64,000 bases of DNA from an uncultured Prevotellaceae bacterium (GTDB taxonomy: Bacteria; Bacteroidota; Bacteroidia; Bacteroidales; Bacteroidaceae). The stretch lies in contig ONDP01000016.1 in NCBI GenBank assembly GCA_900316645.1, positions 1-64,000 on the forward strand, read 5' to 3'. Below, one piece after another: positions 1 through 8,188 of the stretch; position 1 is the stretch's first letter; each line of letters starts with the position of its first letter. A program made the translations under genes and the position numbers. The notes beneath the pieces were generated by a model. The model ran no database searches and was not told the origin of the DNA. It saw only the letters and a list, made by a program, of their open reading frames with translations.

Positions 1-1
1 C

Positions 2-295
2 GGACTGGGTACCATGCGCTTCGGACTCCGTGCCAAGTCTGTCGAGAAGTTGGAGGACGTGAAGTCGAGTCTGATTTCCACCCGACGCATCATCTTCACA
101 CCCGATGTGGACTTGAAGGACGAGCTGAAGGCTACTGCCGTCCAGATTACCTGCTTCGACCGCACTGGTAAGGAAGTGAAGCGTGTCACCTCTACTGACG
201 ACGCAGAGGTTGAGGATCCCGAGGGACCATCAACCGAAGGCGGACCAAGTCAGGAAGGCGGTAGCACTGGTGGCGGACCAAGCCAGGAGGGTTGA
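2..295 (+). CDS. HU-like (HU-HIG) DNA-binding protein, 3' part
   Basis: The reading frame is open from the first bases of the window, so the 5' end lies outside it. The visible part ends with a stretch (residues about 17-36 of the ATG at 14) containing STRRIIFTPDVDLKDEL, which resembles the C-terminal half of the HU-HIG type histone-like proteins of Bacteroidetes. After this core comes an acidic and then Gly/Ser/Pro/Glu-rich tail with repeated GGPSQEGG. Proteins of this type are thought to bind DNA; the tail is probably disordered. A smalltalk gene follows after a hairpin, a neighbour pair that is common in this phylum. Family assignment is from recognised sequence, not a search. The internal ATG at 14 is not the likely start. 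Confidence 0.75.
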   Translation, partial: GLGTMRFGLRAKSVEKLEDVKSSLISTRRIIFTPDVDLKDELKATAVQITCFDRTGKEVKRVTSTDDAEVEDPEGPSTEGGPSQEGGSTGGGPSQEG

Positions 296-301
296 CCTAT
301 T

Positions 302-326
302 GGAGAGCACCTTCGGGTGCATCTCC
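302..326 (+). terminator. Hairpin with UUCG loop after the HU-like gene
   Basis: GGAG/CTCC and GCACC/GGTGC arms close a C(UUCG)G tetraloop, with a small internal bulge. It begins 6 bases after the stop and is followed by TTTCCC rather than a clean T tract, so it may be a partial terminator or a stabilising 3' hairpin between the two small genes. Confidence 0.6.
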
Positions 327-358
327 TTTCCCAAAGTAACCATTAAAAATTAATAGTC

Positions 359-472
359 ATGAAGAATTCAAAGTGGAAGATGGTGATTCAGATTCTGATA
401 AGTCTCCTCACCGCACTGGGCACAACGCTAGGTACGACTAGCTGCATGGGACATGGACCTATTTACTTCTAA
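359..472 (+). CDS. Smalltalk protein (very short membrane or secreted peptide)
   Basis: A 37-codon frame from ATG 359 to TAA 472. The peptide starts MKNSKWKMVIQIL, has a hydrophobic stretch (ILISLLTALGTTLGTTS, residues about 12-28) and a Cys at 29 in the context TTSC, then a short tail ending in YF. The pattern MK..W(K/R)..IQI.IS.LTA....LG.TSC is that of the smalltalk family, known as tiny Bacteroidetes proteins often placed beside HU-like DNA-binding genes, as here. Its function is unknown to me. The TSC could be a lipobox-like site, which is inference. Spacing to the HU-like gene is 63 bases with a hairpin between them. Confidence 0.7.
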   Translation: MKNSKWKMVIQILISLLTALGTTLGTTSCMGHGPIYF

Positions 473-789
473 CGAAGAGAAGGGTGTGTCAAAATGAAGT
501 GAACCCCGAAAGTTAGACAAAAAACTTTCGGGGTCGGATTCCTTCACTCTGTCACAAAAATAATCCTTATTTACATATTTTCCTATCACAAAGGATTACT
601 TAATGGTTTCATTTTCAATGTTTTATTTGTTATATGCAAAATTACATAATGCAAATTTACATAATTCCCATAATACTTGCAACTTGCAGAACACAAAAAG
701 ACTATTATTTATGTTTTTTTTATTTAATATTTGGTTATATTCCCATTTTTTCGTACCTTCGCAGGCAGAAACGAAACATATAACGATCA
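473..789. other. Intergenic stretch before purH
   Basis: This 317-base stretch holds a strong inverted repeat (503-534) in its first part and then an A/T-rich region without any convincing gene; short frames here are low-complexity. Near its end the sequence TACCTTCG (754-761) fits the Bacteroidetes -7 element with one change, with TTGG at 731-734 as a possible -33 element, and would drive purH from about 28 bases before its ATG. Confidence 0.6.
503..534. repeat. 12-bp perfect inverted repeat resembling an IS3-family end
   Basis: ACCCCGAAAGTT (503-514) and AACTTTCGGGGT (523-534) form a perfect 12-bp stem with an 8-base loop. The word CCCCGAAAGTT(n)GACA with a GAAGTGAA flank looks like the terminal repeats of IS3/IS150-type elements. 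No transposase is present, so it is either a remnant or a convergent hairpin acting as a terminator for the smalltalk gene. It lacks a clear T tract on the plus strand. Confidence 0.5.
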
Positions 790-1977
790 ATGAAAGAACT
801 AGAATTAAAGTACGGATGTAATCCAAATCAGAAGCCTTCACGCATCTTTATGACGGAGGGCGAGTTACCCATCGAAGTGATTAACGGCCGTCCAGGCTAT
901 ATCAATTTCCTCGATGCCTTCAATGCCTGGCAACTGGTGAAGGAACTGAAAGCGGCTACCGGTCTGCCTGCTGCAGCCTCGTTCAAACACGTGAGTCCTG
1001 CAGGTGCTGCAGTGGGACTGCCACTGACGGATACGCTGAAGCACATCTATTTCGTGGACGACATCGAGGGACTGGACGAGAGCCCCATTGCCTGTGCCTA
1101 TGCCCGTGCCCGTGGTGCCGACCGTATGTCGTCGTATGGTGACTTCGTGGCTCTCTCCGACACTTGCGACGCTACGACAGCCCGCATCCTGAAGCGTGAG
1201 GTGAGCGACGGTGTGATAGCCCCCGACTATACCGACGAGGCTATCGAGATTCTGAAGGATAAGCGTAAGGGTACTTATAATGTGATTAAGATTGACGCTA
1301 ACTACCAGCCTGAGCCATTGGAGCGCAAGCAGGTGTATGGCATCACGTTTGAACAGGGACGCAATGAGATTAAGCTCGACGACCCTGCATTGTTTGAGAA
1401 CATTCCTACCCAGAACAAGACTTTTACAGCAGAGGCTAAGCGCGACCTTATCATCGCACTGATTACACTGAAATATACGCAGTCGAACTCAGTATGCTAC
1501 GTGAAGGACGGACAGGCTATCGGTATCGGTGCCGGACAGCAGAGCCGCATCCACTGCACGCGTCTGGCTGGCAACAAAGCCGACATCTGGTGGCTGCGTC
1601 AGCACCCGAAGGTGATGAATCTGCCTTTCAAGGAGGGTATTCGCCGTGCTGACCGCGACAACACCATCGATGTGTATATCTCGGAAGACGAGCACGACGA
1701 CGTGTTGCGTGACGGTGCCTGGCAGCAGTTCTTCACTGAGCAGCCTGAGGTGCTGACACTGGCTGAGAAGAAAGAGTGGATTGCCAAGAACACGAATGTG
1801 GCGCTGGGGTCAGACGCTTTCTTCCCCTTCGGCGACAATATCGAGCGTGCCCACAAGAGTGGTGTGCAGTTTATTGCGCAGGCAGGAGGCTCAGTGCGTG
1901 ACGACCATGTCATCATGACCTGCGACAAATATGGCATTGCAATGGCATTTACGGGAGTGAGACTGTTTCACCATTAA
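790..1977 (+). CDS. purH: AICAR transformylase (stand-alone PurH transformylase domain)
   Basis: A 395-residue protein that transfers a formyl group from 10-formyl-THF to AICAR, the ninth step of de novo purine synthesis, in the cytoplasm. It matches only the transformylase half of PurH: residues 65-71 read FKHVSPAG with the catalytic Lys66-His67 pair, and the C-terminus ends RLFHH as in bifunctional PurH. The IMP cyclohydrolase domain (about 200 residues) is absent, so length is about 395 rather than about 510. Such stand-alone forms occur in Bacteroidetes and Clostridia; the cyclohydrolase must come from elsewhere. ATG 790 follows the promoter at 754-761 and no better start is seen. Confidence 0.93.
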   Translation: MKELELKYGCNPNQKPSRIFMTEGELPIEVINGRPGYINFLDAFNAWQLVKELKAATGLPAAASFKHVSPAGAAVGLPLTDTLKHIYFVDDIEGLDESPIACAYARARGADRMSSYGDFVALSDTCDATTARILKREVSDGVIAPDYTDEAIEILKDKRKGTYNVIKIDANYQPEPLERKQVYGITFEQGRNEIKLDDPALFENIPTQNKTFTAEAKRDLIIALITLKYTQSNSVCYVKDGQAIGIGAGQQSRIHCTRLAGNKADIWWLRQHPKVMNLPFKEGIRRADRDNTIDVYISEDEHDDVLRDGAWQQFFTEQPEVLTLAEKKEWIAKNTNVALGSDAFFPFGDNIERAHKSGVQFIAQAGGSVRDDHVIMTCDKYGIAMAFTGVRLFHH

Positions 1978-1982
1978 GAAGC

Positions 1983-2027
1983 CTCTCCCCCGACCCCTCT
2001 CCTATAGGCGAGGGGAGGAAGGGGGAA
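1983..2027. repeat. GC-rich intergenic palindrome (class C)
   Basis: CCCCTCTCC (1994-2002), TATA loop and GGCGAGGGG (2007-2015) form the inner stem; outer CCCCC (1987-1991) pairs with GGGGG (2021-2025). It lies directly after purH and may act as its terminator. Similar C-rich/G-rich fold-backs lie at 2119-2146, 54276-54291 and 55793-55930. Confidence 0.65.
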
Positions 2028-2040
2028 GAAATGAGAAATT

Positions 2041-2098
2041 AAGGTAATAGTGAATAGTGAAAAGTGAAAAATTAAGTTCATAGTTCATAGTTCATAAT
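2041..2098. repeat. Heptamer tandem repeats (AGTGAAA and AGTTCAT types)
   Basis: After AAGGTAATAGTGAA come AGTGAAA-type units and then three AGTTCAT units. The AAGGTAATAGTGAA start is the same as that of the element at 34021-34063. Confidence 0.75.
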
Positions 2099-2118
2099 GA
2101 AAAAACTGACCCCTACAT

Positions 2119-2146
2119 CCTCAACGTCCCCCTCGGGGGAATGAGG
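2119..2146. repeat. GC-rich hairpin just before a small gene
   Basis: CCTCA, then CCCCC-TC-GGGGG, then TGAGG form a stem-loop that ends 13 bases before the ATG at 2160. It belongs to the class C palindromes and could affect translation of the small gene. Confidence 0.6.
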
Positions 2147-2159
2147 GGGGTTGCTTAAT

Positions 2160-2354
2160 ATGAGTAAAGAAGACGATTTTCAGTCGATACTGGAGAATGG
2201 GATTTCGTTCGGACGCGGAGGGGGACCCCGGCAGGAGAGTGGCAAGGTGAAAACCAAAGCGAAGAAGAAGAAATACATTACCGGGGCTCACGGGTCCGGC
2301 TCTGCCCGACAGAAAGCCAAATACCGTGAGCAACGGGCTAATAGGCATAAATAA
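2160..2354 (+). CDS. Small basic protein of unknown function
   Basis: A 64-residue protein beginning MSKEDDFQSILENG. The first third is acidic to neutral and the rest is rich in Lys/Arg/Gly/Ser (KVKTKAKKKKY, then GSGSARQKAKYREQRANRHK), which suggests nucleic-acid or ribosome contact, as an inference from composition. I do not recognise the family. ATG 2160 is preferred over the TTG at 2151 because the latter adds only three residues. No clear ribosome-binding site is seen, and a hairpin lies upstream. A strong terminator follows 20 bases after the stop, which supports a real gene. Confidence 0.55.
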   Translation: MSKEDDFQSILENGISFGRGGGPRQESGKVKTKAKKKKYITGAHGSGSARQKAKYREQRANRHK

Positions 2355-2373
2355 CACGAACAAACAAAAAAAA

Positions 2374-2404
2374 CGGAGCGCTGTCACAGCGTTCCGATTT
2401 TTTA
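2374..2404 (+). terminator. Intrinsic terminator, probably two-way
   Basis: CGGAGCGCTG, TCA loop and CAGCGTTCCG make a 10-bp stem with one G-U, followed by ATTTTTTATT. On the other strand the A-rich run before it gives a T tract, so it can also end the exporter operon that finishes at 2439. Confidence 0.85.
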
Positions 2405-2438
2405 TTGATCATTATTCGTCAAGAGAGTGTTTATGTCA

Positions 2439-3770
2439 CTAAAAGCTGAGCTCCTTGCCACGATAGAAATCCAACAGCGTGGTCTGGTAGAGATATTCAT
2501 AACGAGCCTGCACCAAGTCGCTCTCTGACTTGAGATAGCGGTTCTTGGCCTCGTTGAACTCGGTAATGGTGGCCTTGCCATTCTCATACTTCGCCTGAGC
2601 CAGACGGAAAGCCTCCTGAGCCGACTGACGGGCTGCCGTGCTGCTCTCATGTTTTGCCTGGGCTGCCACAGCATTATAGTACACCTGCTGAATCTCCTTG
2701 TAGAGTGTCTTCTTCACATTGTCCAGTTGCAACTGCTGCGTCTCACGGTCGATTTCAGCAGAACGGATGCTGTTGCGAGTGGCGAAACGGTTGAAGATGG
2801 GGATGTTCAGGCTCAGGCCGATATACTGCGAGAAATTATTCTTCAGCTGACTGCCGAAACTCGCTGCAGCCATGCCGCTGGTCTTGTAGTAGTTGGACTG
2901 CAAGCCCCCATTCAGTGTCAGTCGGGGATAGCGTGCCGCCTGTGCCACCTTGATGCTCTTCTCGGAAGCATCCAGACGCAGTTGCTCAGCCCTGACCTCG
3001 GGTTTGAAGACCATCGCCTCGGCAAAGACCACCTCGGGGTTGGGGAGAACCAAGGCACTGAAAGGAGTGGTAGGGCGCACCACCATGAAGCCCTCGGGAG
3101 TGGGCAGTTCCAGCAGCTGCGTCAACGCCAGCAATGCCAGTTGCAGATTATTGTCAGCCTGGGTGGCAGTCAGAATGCTCTGCGCATGAGTTGCTTTCTG
3201 TTGAGCCACCTCTGCCCCACTCGCTTTCCCGTTATGGAAGAACGACTCAAGGCGAACCACCTGCATGGAGTCGATGGACACCTGTCGCCACGCCACATCA
3301 GCCAGTTCCATATCATAGAGAATCTGAACATAGGCCTTTGCCACCTGCATGCGGATGTCGTTCTTCGCTTTCTCCAAGTCTTCGATGGCAGCCTCCAACC
3401 TCAGCTGATTCAGTTTGATATTGTTAGGAATCTCAAAGCCCGTGAAGAGCGGGACCTGAGTGGTCATGCTGAAAGTGGTGCTGCTGGTGTTGCGATTGGT
3501 ATAGGTGTTGTCCATCGTCAAGCCACGTCCGAAAGAGAAAGTCTCGCCCACGTTGGCACCCAAATCGGGCAGACGACGGTTTCGTGCCGTTGAGAGTTGC
3601 AGTTCCTGTTTGCGTCGGGTGTTGTCCTTCTGCTTAACAGTCAGATTATTACACACAGCATAGTCGGTACACTCGCGGAGCGTCCATTCGTGCTGCTGGG
3701 CGTGAAGGTCTGGTGAAACCAGGCATACCAGCGACACCAGACATATGAGGGAAAATAGCCGTCTGTTCAT
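2439..3770 (-). CDS. TolC-family outer-membrane efflux protein
   Basis: A 443-residue protein with a signal peptide (MNRRLFSLICLVSLVCLVSP, cleavage near HAQQ). It has the two repeated halves typical of outer-membrane efflux proteins, each with long Gln/Ala-rich helices (for example EVAQQKATHAQSILTATQAD and ARQSAQEAFRLAQAKYENG). It should trimerise in the outer membrane and take substrate from the periplasmic adaptor encoded just upstream. The stop of the adaptor gene and this ATG share one base (TAATG). It is the last gene of the eight-gene minus-strand operon and ends about 40 bases before a terminator. Substrate is unknown. Confidence 0.9.
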   Translation of the reverse strand: MNRRLFSLICLVSLVCLVSPDLHAQQHEWTLRECTDYAVCNNLTVKQKDNTRRKQELQLSTARNRRLPDLGANVGETFSFGRGLTMDNTYTNRNTSSTTFSMTTQVPLFTGFEIPNNIKLNQLRLEAAIEDLEKAKNDIRMQVAKAYVQILYDMELADVAWRQVSIDSMQVVRLESFFHNGKASGAEVAQQKATHAQSILTATQADNNLQLALLALTQLLELPTPEGFMVVRPTTPFSALVLPNPEVVFAEAMVFKPEVRAEQLRLDASEKSIKVAQAARYPRLTLNGGLQSNYYKTSGMAAASFGSQLKNNFSQYIGLSLNIPIFNRFATRNSIRSAEIDRETQQLQLDNVKKTLYKEIQQVYYNAVAAQAKHESSTAARQSAQEAFRLAQAKYENGKATITEFNEAKNRYLKSESDLVQARYEYLYQTTLLDFYRGKELSF

Positions 3771-4885
3771 TATTCATCCTCCTTTGTTTCAGCTACAATC
3801 TGCGGACCACGCACGCGGTCGTTCTTGGTGAGTCCTTTCTTGATTTCGATATTCACGCCATCGCTCAATCCTGTTACGACGGCACGGCGCTCGTATTCCT
3901 TCTTACTGCCTTTGCCCTTAACGACATAGACAAAGGTGGAGTCGTTAGAGAACTCGACGGCACTCTCGGGAATGGTGAGTGCCTTCTGCACAGAGGAGAG
4001 CACTATCTCGGCATTGGCAGAATAACCTGAACGCAGTTTATCGTTATCGGTCACCTTGACAGCGGCTTTGATTTCAAACTGGTTGGCACCATTGTTCTCG
4101 ACAGCCTTAGGGGAGATATACTCCAGATTGGCATCAAGCTTCAAGTCCTGCAGGGCACCGACCGTGATCTTCATGGGAATGCCATTGTAGAGCTGTCCCA
4201 CCTCCGTCTCGTCGATGTTACCCCGGAAGATAAGATCCTTCATATTTGCCACAGAAGCAATCGTCGTACCGTCGTTGAAGGTATTGCTGTTGATAACGCT
4301 GTTACCCACCTTAACAGGTACGTCGAGAATGATGCCGCTGATGGTGGCACGAATGAGGGTTGACGAAGCACTGGCATTGGATTTCGACACACCGTCGCGC
4401 ACCACCTGCAGATTGTCCTGCGAGGCAGCCAGTTCCTCCTTAGCCTGGTCCATCTTCTGTCGTACCTTGTCGTACTCGTCAGCCGAAACCAACTGCTGAT
4501 CATAGAGACTCTTCTCGCGTTCGTAGTCAACCTGAGCCTGCTTGAGGTTCAGACCAGCCAGTCGCACACGGGCCTCAGCCGAGCTGAGCTGTCCCATGTC
4601 AGGAATCACCTTCACCTTGGCAATCACGTCGCCAGCCTGGACATAGTCGCCCGGTTCCTTATAGAGGTCGGTGATGATGCCGCCAATCTGGGGTTTGACA
4701 TTCACCTCGTTGCGAGGTTCTATCTTACCCGTGATAATGGTGGTCTTTTTAACTTCGTTCATCTCAGGTGTGAACTCATTGTAAACAACCTCCTGGGGTT
4801 GTGATTTCTGCCAAAGGAACATGAACGTTCCAATGAAGATCAGTGCGATAATCGCAGCAATAATCAATTTTCTGTACTTCTTCAT
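3770..4885 (-). CDS. Periplasmic adaptor (MacA-like membrane fusion protein)
   Basis: From ATG 4885 the protein has 371 residues: one N-terminal membrane anchor (KLIIAAIIALIFIGTFMFLW), a biotinyl-lipoyl-like segment (KPQIGGIITDLYKEPGDYVQ), a coiled-coil hairpin rich in Gln/Glu/Ala (about residues 90-160), and a beta-barrel region. It should bridge the two FtsX-type permeases upstream and the TolC protein downstream. A GTG 24 bases upstream gives a longer form, but that segment is made of heptamer repeats, so ATG 4885 is preferred. The repeat array fills the gap to the preceding permease gene. Confidence 0.88.
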   Translation of the reverse strand: MKKYRKLIIAAIIALIFIGTFMFLWQKSQPQEVVYNEFTPEMNEVKKTTIITGKIEPRNEVNVKPQIGGIITDLYKEPGDYVQAGDVIAKVKVIPDMGQLSSAEARVRLAGLNLKQAQVDYEREKSLYDQQLVSADEYDKVRQKMDQAKEELAASQDNLQVVRDGVSKSNASASSTLIRATISGIILDVPVKVGNSVINSNTFNDGTTIASVANMKDLIFRGNIDETEVGQLYNGIPMKITVGALQDLKLDANLEYISPKAVENNGANQFEIKAAVKVTDNDKLRSGYSANAEIVLSSVQKALTIPESAVEFSNDSTFVYVVKGKGSKKEYERRAVVTGLSDGVNIEIKKGLTKNDRVRGPQIVAETKEDE

Positions 4886-4895
4886 ATCTCTTAAT

Positions 4896-4968
4896 TTTTC
4901 ACTTTTCACTCTTCACTTTTCACTCTTCACTTTTCACTCTTCACTTTTCACTCTTCACTCTTCACTTC
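4896..4968. repeat. Class B heptamer array (TTCACTT/TTCACTC)
   Basis: About ten 7-bp units alternate between TTCACTT and TTCACTC on the plus strand. The array fills the whole gap between two genes of one operon, so it is transcribed. Confidence 0.9.
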
Positions 4969-6222
4969 TTATTCGTCTCTCATCGCATCAACGGGTTTGA
5001 TGCTCATAGCACGGGCTGCCGGGGCAAGGCCTGCCAACATACCCATTGCACTCACAACCAATGCAGCCACGAGGGCCGTCCAGAAATTCACCTGGAAATG
5101 GGCAGTCAGGATGCCATCCTCCGTATTGCCAAGTTCCAACATCTGCAATATCATGACGGCAAAAAGAATGCCGCTCATACCAGCCACCAAGGTCAGGACA
5201 ATGCTCTCCGAGATAATCTGTGACAGTATCATACGCGGTGTAGCCCCGATGGCGCGACGGATGCCAATCTCGGTGGTGCGTTCGCGCACAGTGACCATCA
5301 TGATGTTCGACACACCGATAGCACCGGCAAAGAGGGTGCCCAGACCGACAAGCCAAATGAGGAAGTTGACACCCTTAAAGAGATTGTCGAGCATCTGGAA
5401 GAGTACTTCCGTATTAAACACCATCACACCCTGTTCGTCGGTAGGGTCAATGTAATGTGCCCAGGCAATGGTTTCACGGATGCGTGGTATGATGCGACTC
5501 ATCACCACGCCCTCGCGCCCTGTAGCTGCTATCAAGTCGAGCTGATTACCACGATTGTAGGTTTGCTGCACCAAGGTCAGCGGCAACGTGATGCGCTCTT
5601 CGCTGCGCCCATTGAAATTAATGTTCGACGAGCCATAATCGACACCGATGACTTCGTAATAAGTAGAGTCAACGCGGATGCTCTTGCCACAGGGGTCGCC
5701 CCCCTCTTTGAAGAGGTCCTTGTAAATCTTCTTGCCAATCACGCACACCTTACGATGCTCCTGGATATCCACCTGATTGATAAAGCGTCCGTAATACATC
5801 TTGGGAGCAATGACCTCGGCATATTCCGGAGTGACGCCCTGGATATTCGGTGACGTCTTCTGTTCACCATAATAAGCTGTGTTCGTCATACCCCATGGTG
5901 CAAACAAGATGGGAGCCACCTTGTCGAGTTCCGGCACTCGCTGGCGCAAACGCTCCAGGTCCTGATACTCCATCGCCCACCAGCGTCCCTTGCGGAATCC
6001 CTTATAGGGCTTACTGGTCTGTTGCGACCATACCATGACCGTGTTTTGGGCAAAGCCTTCGAAAGTTTTCTCCAGCATTTCCTTCAGTCCCTGACCGCCT
6101 CCTATCAAGGCAATCAGCATAAAGACTCCCCAGAACACTCCGAAGCCCGTGAGGAAGGAGCGCGACTTGTTGCGAGTCAGCGTATCCAGTATTTCTCTGT
6201 AGCTATCTAAATCTATTCTCAT
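4969..6222 (-). CDS. FtsX/MacB-type ABC transporter permease (second)
   Basis: A 417-residue permease with the MacB layout without an ATPase domain: one N-terminal membrane segment (SFLTGFGVFWGVFMLIALIGGG), a large periplasmic domain (about residues 45-280), and three C-terminal segments, the first near FLIWLVGLGTLFAGAIGVSN. The motif TVRERTTEIGIRRAIGATPR is the conserved FtsX-family cytoplasmic loop. It likely pairs with the permease encoded next to it and with the ATPase at 7495-8181 to power export through the adaptor and TolC. ATG 6222 is chosen; a TTG two codons upstream lies in a repeat array. Confidence 0.9.
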   Translation of the reverse strand: MRIDLDSYREILDTLTRNKSRSFLTGFGVFWGVFMLIALIGGGQGLKEMLEKTFEGFAQNTVMVWSQQTSKPYKGFRKGRWWAMEYQDLERLRQRVPELDKVAPILFAPWGMTNTAYYGEQKTSPNIQGVTPEYAEVIAPKMYYGRFINQVDIQEHRKVCVIGKKIYKDLFKEGGDPCGKSIRVDSTYYEVIGVDYGSSNINFNGRSEERITLPLTLVQQTYNRGNQLDLIAATGREGVVMSRIIPRIRETIAWAHYIDPTDEQGVMVFNTEVLFQMLDNLFKGVNFLIWLVGLGTLFAGAIGVSNIMMVTVRERTTEIGIRRAIGATPRMILSQIISESIVLTLVAGMSGILFAVMILQMLELGNTEDGILTAHFQVNFWTALVAALVVSAMGMLAGLAPAARAMSIKPVDAMRDE

Positions 6223-6284
6223 TATCAATTCTCAATTCTCAATTCTCAATTGTCAATTATCAATTGTCAATTATCAATTGTCAA
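6223..6284. repeat. Class A heptamer array (TCAATTG/TCAATTC/TCAATTA)
   Basis: Nine or so 7-bp units fill the entire 62-base gap between the two permease genes. No other signal is seen here. Confidence 0.9.
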
Positions 6285-7538
6285 TTATTCAGCGCGCAGC
6301 GCCTCTATGGGGCGGATTCGTGATGCTTTATAGGCTGGGATCAGTCCGGCTATGGTGCCGGCAATCACCATCACCATCGTTGCCTCGAAACAGACATCGA
6401 GTCCGACGGTGGGGTTGAGGAACATGGTGGCCTTGAAGAGTCCCGTATCTATCGTGTCATGGCCGACGGTGGCATCCATATACTCATTCGCCATCACGCC
6501 AAACACCATGCCGACATAGCCGAAGAATGTAGTAATGATAACACTCTCGACGATGATCAGCCTCAGTATGCCCCATGGCTTTGCACCGATGGCCTTGCGA
6601 ATACCAAACTCATGGGTGCGCTCCTTGACGGTGATGAGCATGATGTTCGAGACACCTACGATACCACTCAGCAAGGTGAACAGACCCACTATCCATAGAG
6701 CAGTACGAATGATGGAAATGCCCTGTTGCATCTGAAGACTCTGCGTATAGCGGTTCCACAGCCAGACAGCACTCTCGTCCTCAGGATGTACCTGATGGTT
6801 GGCATTGATACGACGGCGATAGTCGGACTCGAAGTCTTCGTTCGCCTCCTCCGTTTTCAGTCCATGGAAAGTAAACTCGATATTGCCGGCATCGTCAGTA
6901 TTAGCCCCGAAAATGCCCTTGATGGCGGAATAGGCAGAGAAAGCCTCTGCCTGACCATTCTCGGAATCCTTATAGATGCCAACCACCTGGAACATGAAAT
7001 TATTGACCTTGACATTACGTCCCACCAACGACTTATAGTCTTTGGGCGCCAGTTCTTTTGCCTGGTTACTGCTCAGCACGAGCACCTTGCGCTTCTTCTG
7101 CAGGTCGATATTATTGATGAATCTGCCATAGAGCATATCCATCTTGTCAATCTTGATATGGTTGGGGTAAACACCCAGAATGCTGGTACTGATATACTCT
7201 TGATTGTTGCTGATGGTAACACCGACGCTATAGCGGGCACCCACCTCGTCAACATGGTCCACGAAATCGCTTCCCGTTGCATCAACATCACGCGTCTGCA
7301 GACGGACTGCCCTACCCTCCTGCAAACCGTTGTATGGTTTTGAGGTGCGCCCGCCAAAGACCACCATGGAGTTGGAGAGGAAGCGGTCGCTCTGTTGCAG
7401 ATTGGCATTGATAAGTCCATTGCCTGCCCCCAACAATACAATCAGCATGAAGATGCCCCATGCCACCGCAAAGCCTGTCAGTCCCGTGCGTAACTTATTG
7501 CGCTGCGCCGTCTGCCATATTTCCTTCAATAACTCCAT
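6285..7538 (-). CDS. FtsX/MacB-type ABC transporter permease (first)
   Basis: A 417-residue permease beginning MELLKEIWQTAQRNKLRTG. It has the same plan as the next gene: N-terminal membrane segment (FAVAWGIFMLIVLLGAGNG), periplasmic domain, three C-terminal segments, and the loop TVKERTHEFGIRKAIGAKPW. Two different permeases suggest a heterodimer rather than a MacB homodimer; this is inference. ATG 7538 lies 44 bases inside the end of the ATPase gene, which points to coupled translation. Longer starts would place the N-terminus in the ATPase gene and lack a membrane segment in the expected place. Confidence 0.9.
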   Translation of the reverse strand: MELLKEIWQTAQRNKLRTGLTGFAVAWGIFMLIVLLGAGNGLINANLQQSDRFLSNSMVVFGGRTSKPYNGLQEGRAVRLQTRDVDATGSDFVDHVDEVGARYSVGVTISNNQEYISTSILGVYPNHIKIDKMDMLYGRFINNIDLQKKRKVLVLSSNQAKELAPKDYKSLVGRNVKVNNFMFQVVGIYKDSENGQAEAFSAYSAIKGIFGANTDDAGNIEFTFHGLKTEEANEDFESDYRRRINANHQVHPEDESAVWLWNRYTQSLQMQQGISIIRTALWIVGLFTLLSGIVGVSNIMLITVKERTHEFGIRKAIGAKPWGILRLIIVESVIITTFFGYVGMVFGVMANEYMDATVGHDTIDTGLFKATMFLNPTVGLDVCFEATMVMVIAGTIAGLIPAYKASRIRPIEALRAE

Positions 7539-8181
7539 CTTTGATTCTGATAATACGGTTAGTCTGCGCTCCCACATTGGCATCGTGGGTGACGATAATC
7601 TGGGTAATACCTTCATCGGCATTCAGTTGCTTGAGCAACTGCATCACTTCAACGGAAGTCTTCGAGTCGAGTGCACCAGTCGGTTCATCGGCAAGGATAA
7701 TCTGTGGCTTGGTAATCAGCGCACGGGCAATGGCCACACGCTGGCGCTGTCCACCTGACAGTTCGTTGGGATAATGCTCAGCCCAGTCAAGCAAGCCCAG
7801 GCGCTCCAGGTATTCTAATGCAAGGGTGTGCCGCTTCTTACGCGACACACCTTGATAGAAGAGCGGCAACTCCACATTTTCTACTGCTGTCTTGAATGAA
7901 ATCAGGTTAAACGACTGGAATATGAATCCTATCATCCGGTTACGATACTCAGCCGCTTTCGTTTCAGAGAGGTTCCAGATGGGCACCCCGTTCAGCAGGT
8001 ATTCCCCACTGTCGTAGTTGTCAAGAATACCCAGAATGTTCAATAAGGTACTCTTGCCTGAGCCCGAGGCTCCCATGATGCTGACAAACTCGCCTTTCTT
8101 GATGTCGAGTGTGATGCCTTTCAGAACGTGGAGCGGCTGGGCTCCCTGATAGGTTTTGTTGATGTCTTTTAAGTGTATCAT
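7495..8181 (-). CDS. MacB/LolD-type ABC transporter ATPase
   Basis: A 228-residue ATP-binding subunit with all key motifs: Walker A GASGSGKST (37-45), Q-loop Gln89, signature LSGGQ (141-145), Walker B with ILADEPTGALD (162-172) and the H-loop VTHD near 198. It resembles the MacB/LolD branch that powers FtsX-type permeases, and it sits directly upstream of two such permeases with a 44-base overlap into the first. It follows the GntR gene by 7 bases. It should act on the cytoplasmic face of the inner membrane. Confidence 0.93.
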   Translation of the reverse strand: MIHLKDINKTYQGAQPLHVLKGITLDIKKGEFVSIMGASGSGKSTLLNILGILDNYDSGEYLLNGVPIWNLSETKAAEYRNRMIGFIFQSFNLISFKTAVENVELPLFYQGVSRKKRHTLALEYLERLGLLDWAEHYPNELSGGQRQRVAIARALITKPQIILADEPTGALDSKTSVEVMQLLKQLNADEGITQIIVTHDANVGAQTNRIIRIKDGVIEGNMADGAAQ

Positions 8182-8188
8182 ATATCCC

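Noticed and set aside
603-841. Two short open frames on opposite strands in the A/T-rich region before purH
   Set aside because: Low complexity, overlapping each other and the purH promoter; no family features.
790-1977. purH truncated by deletion
   Set aside because: The frame starts after a promoter and has a full transformylase; stand-alone forms are known in this phylum.
2649-3593. A 314-codon open frame on the plus strand opposite the TolC gene
   Set aside because: Its translation has no recognisable domain and it is fully antisense to a clear efflux protein; it arises from codon bias of the real gene.
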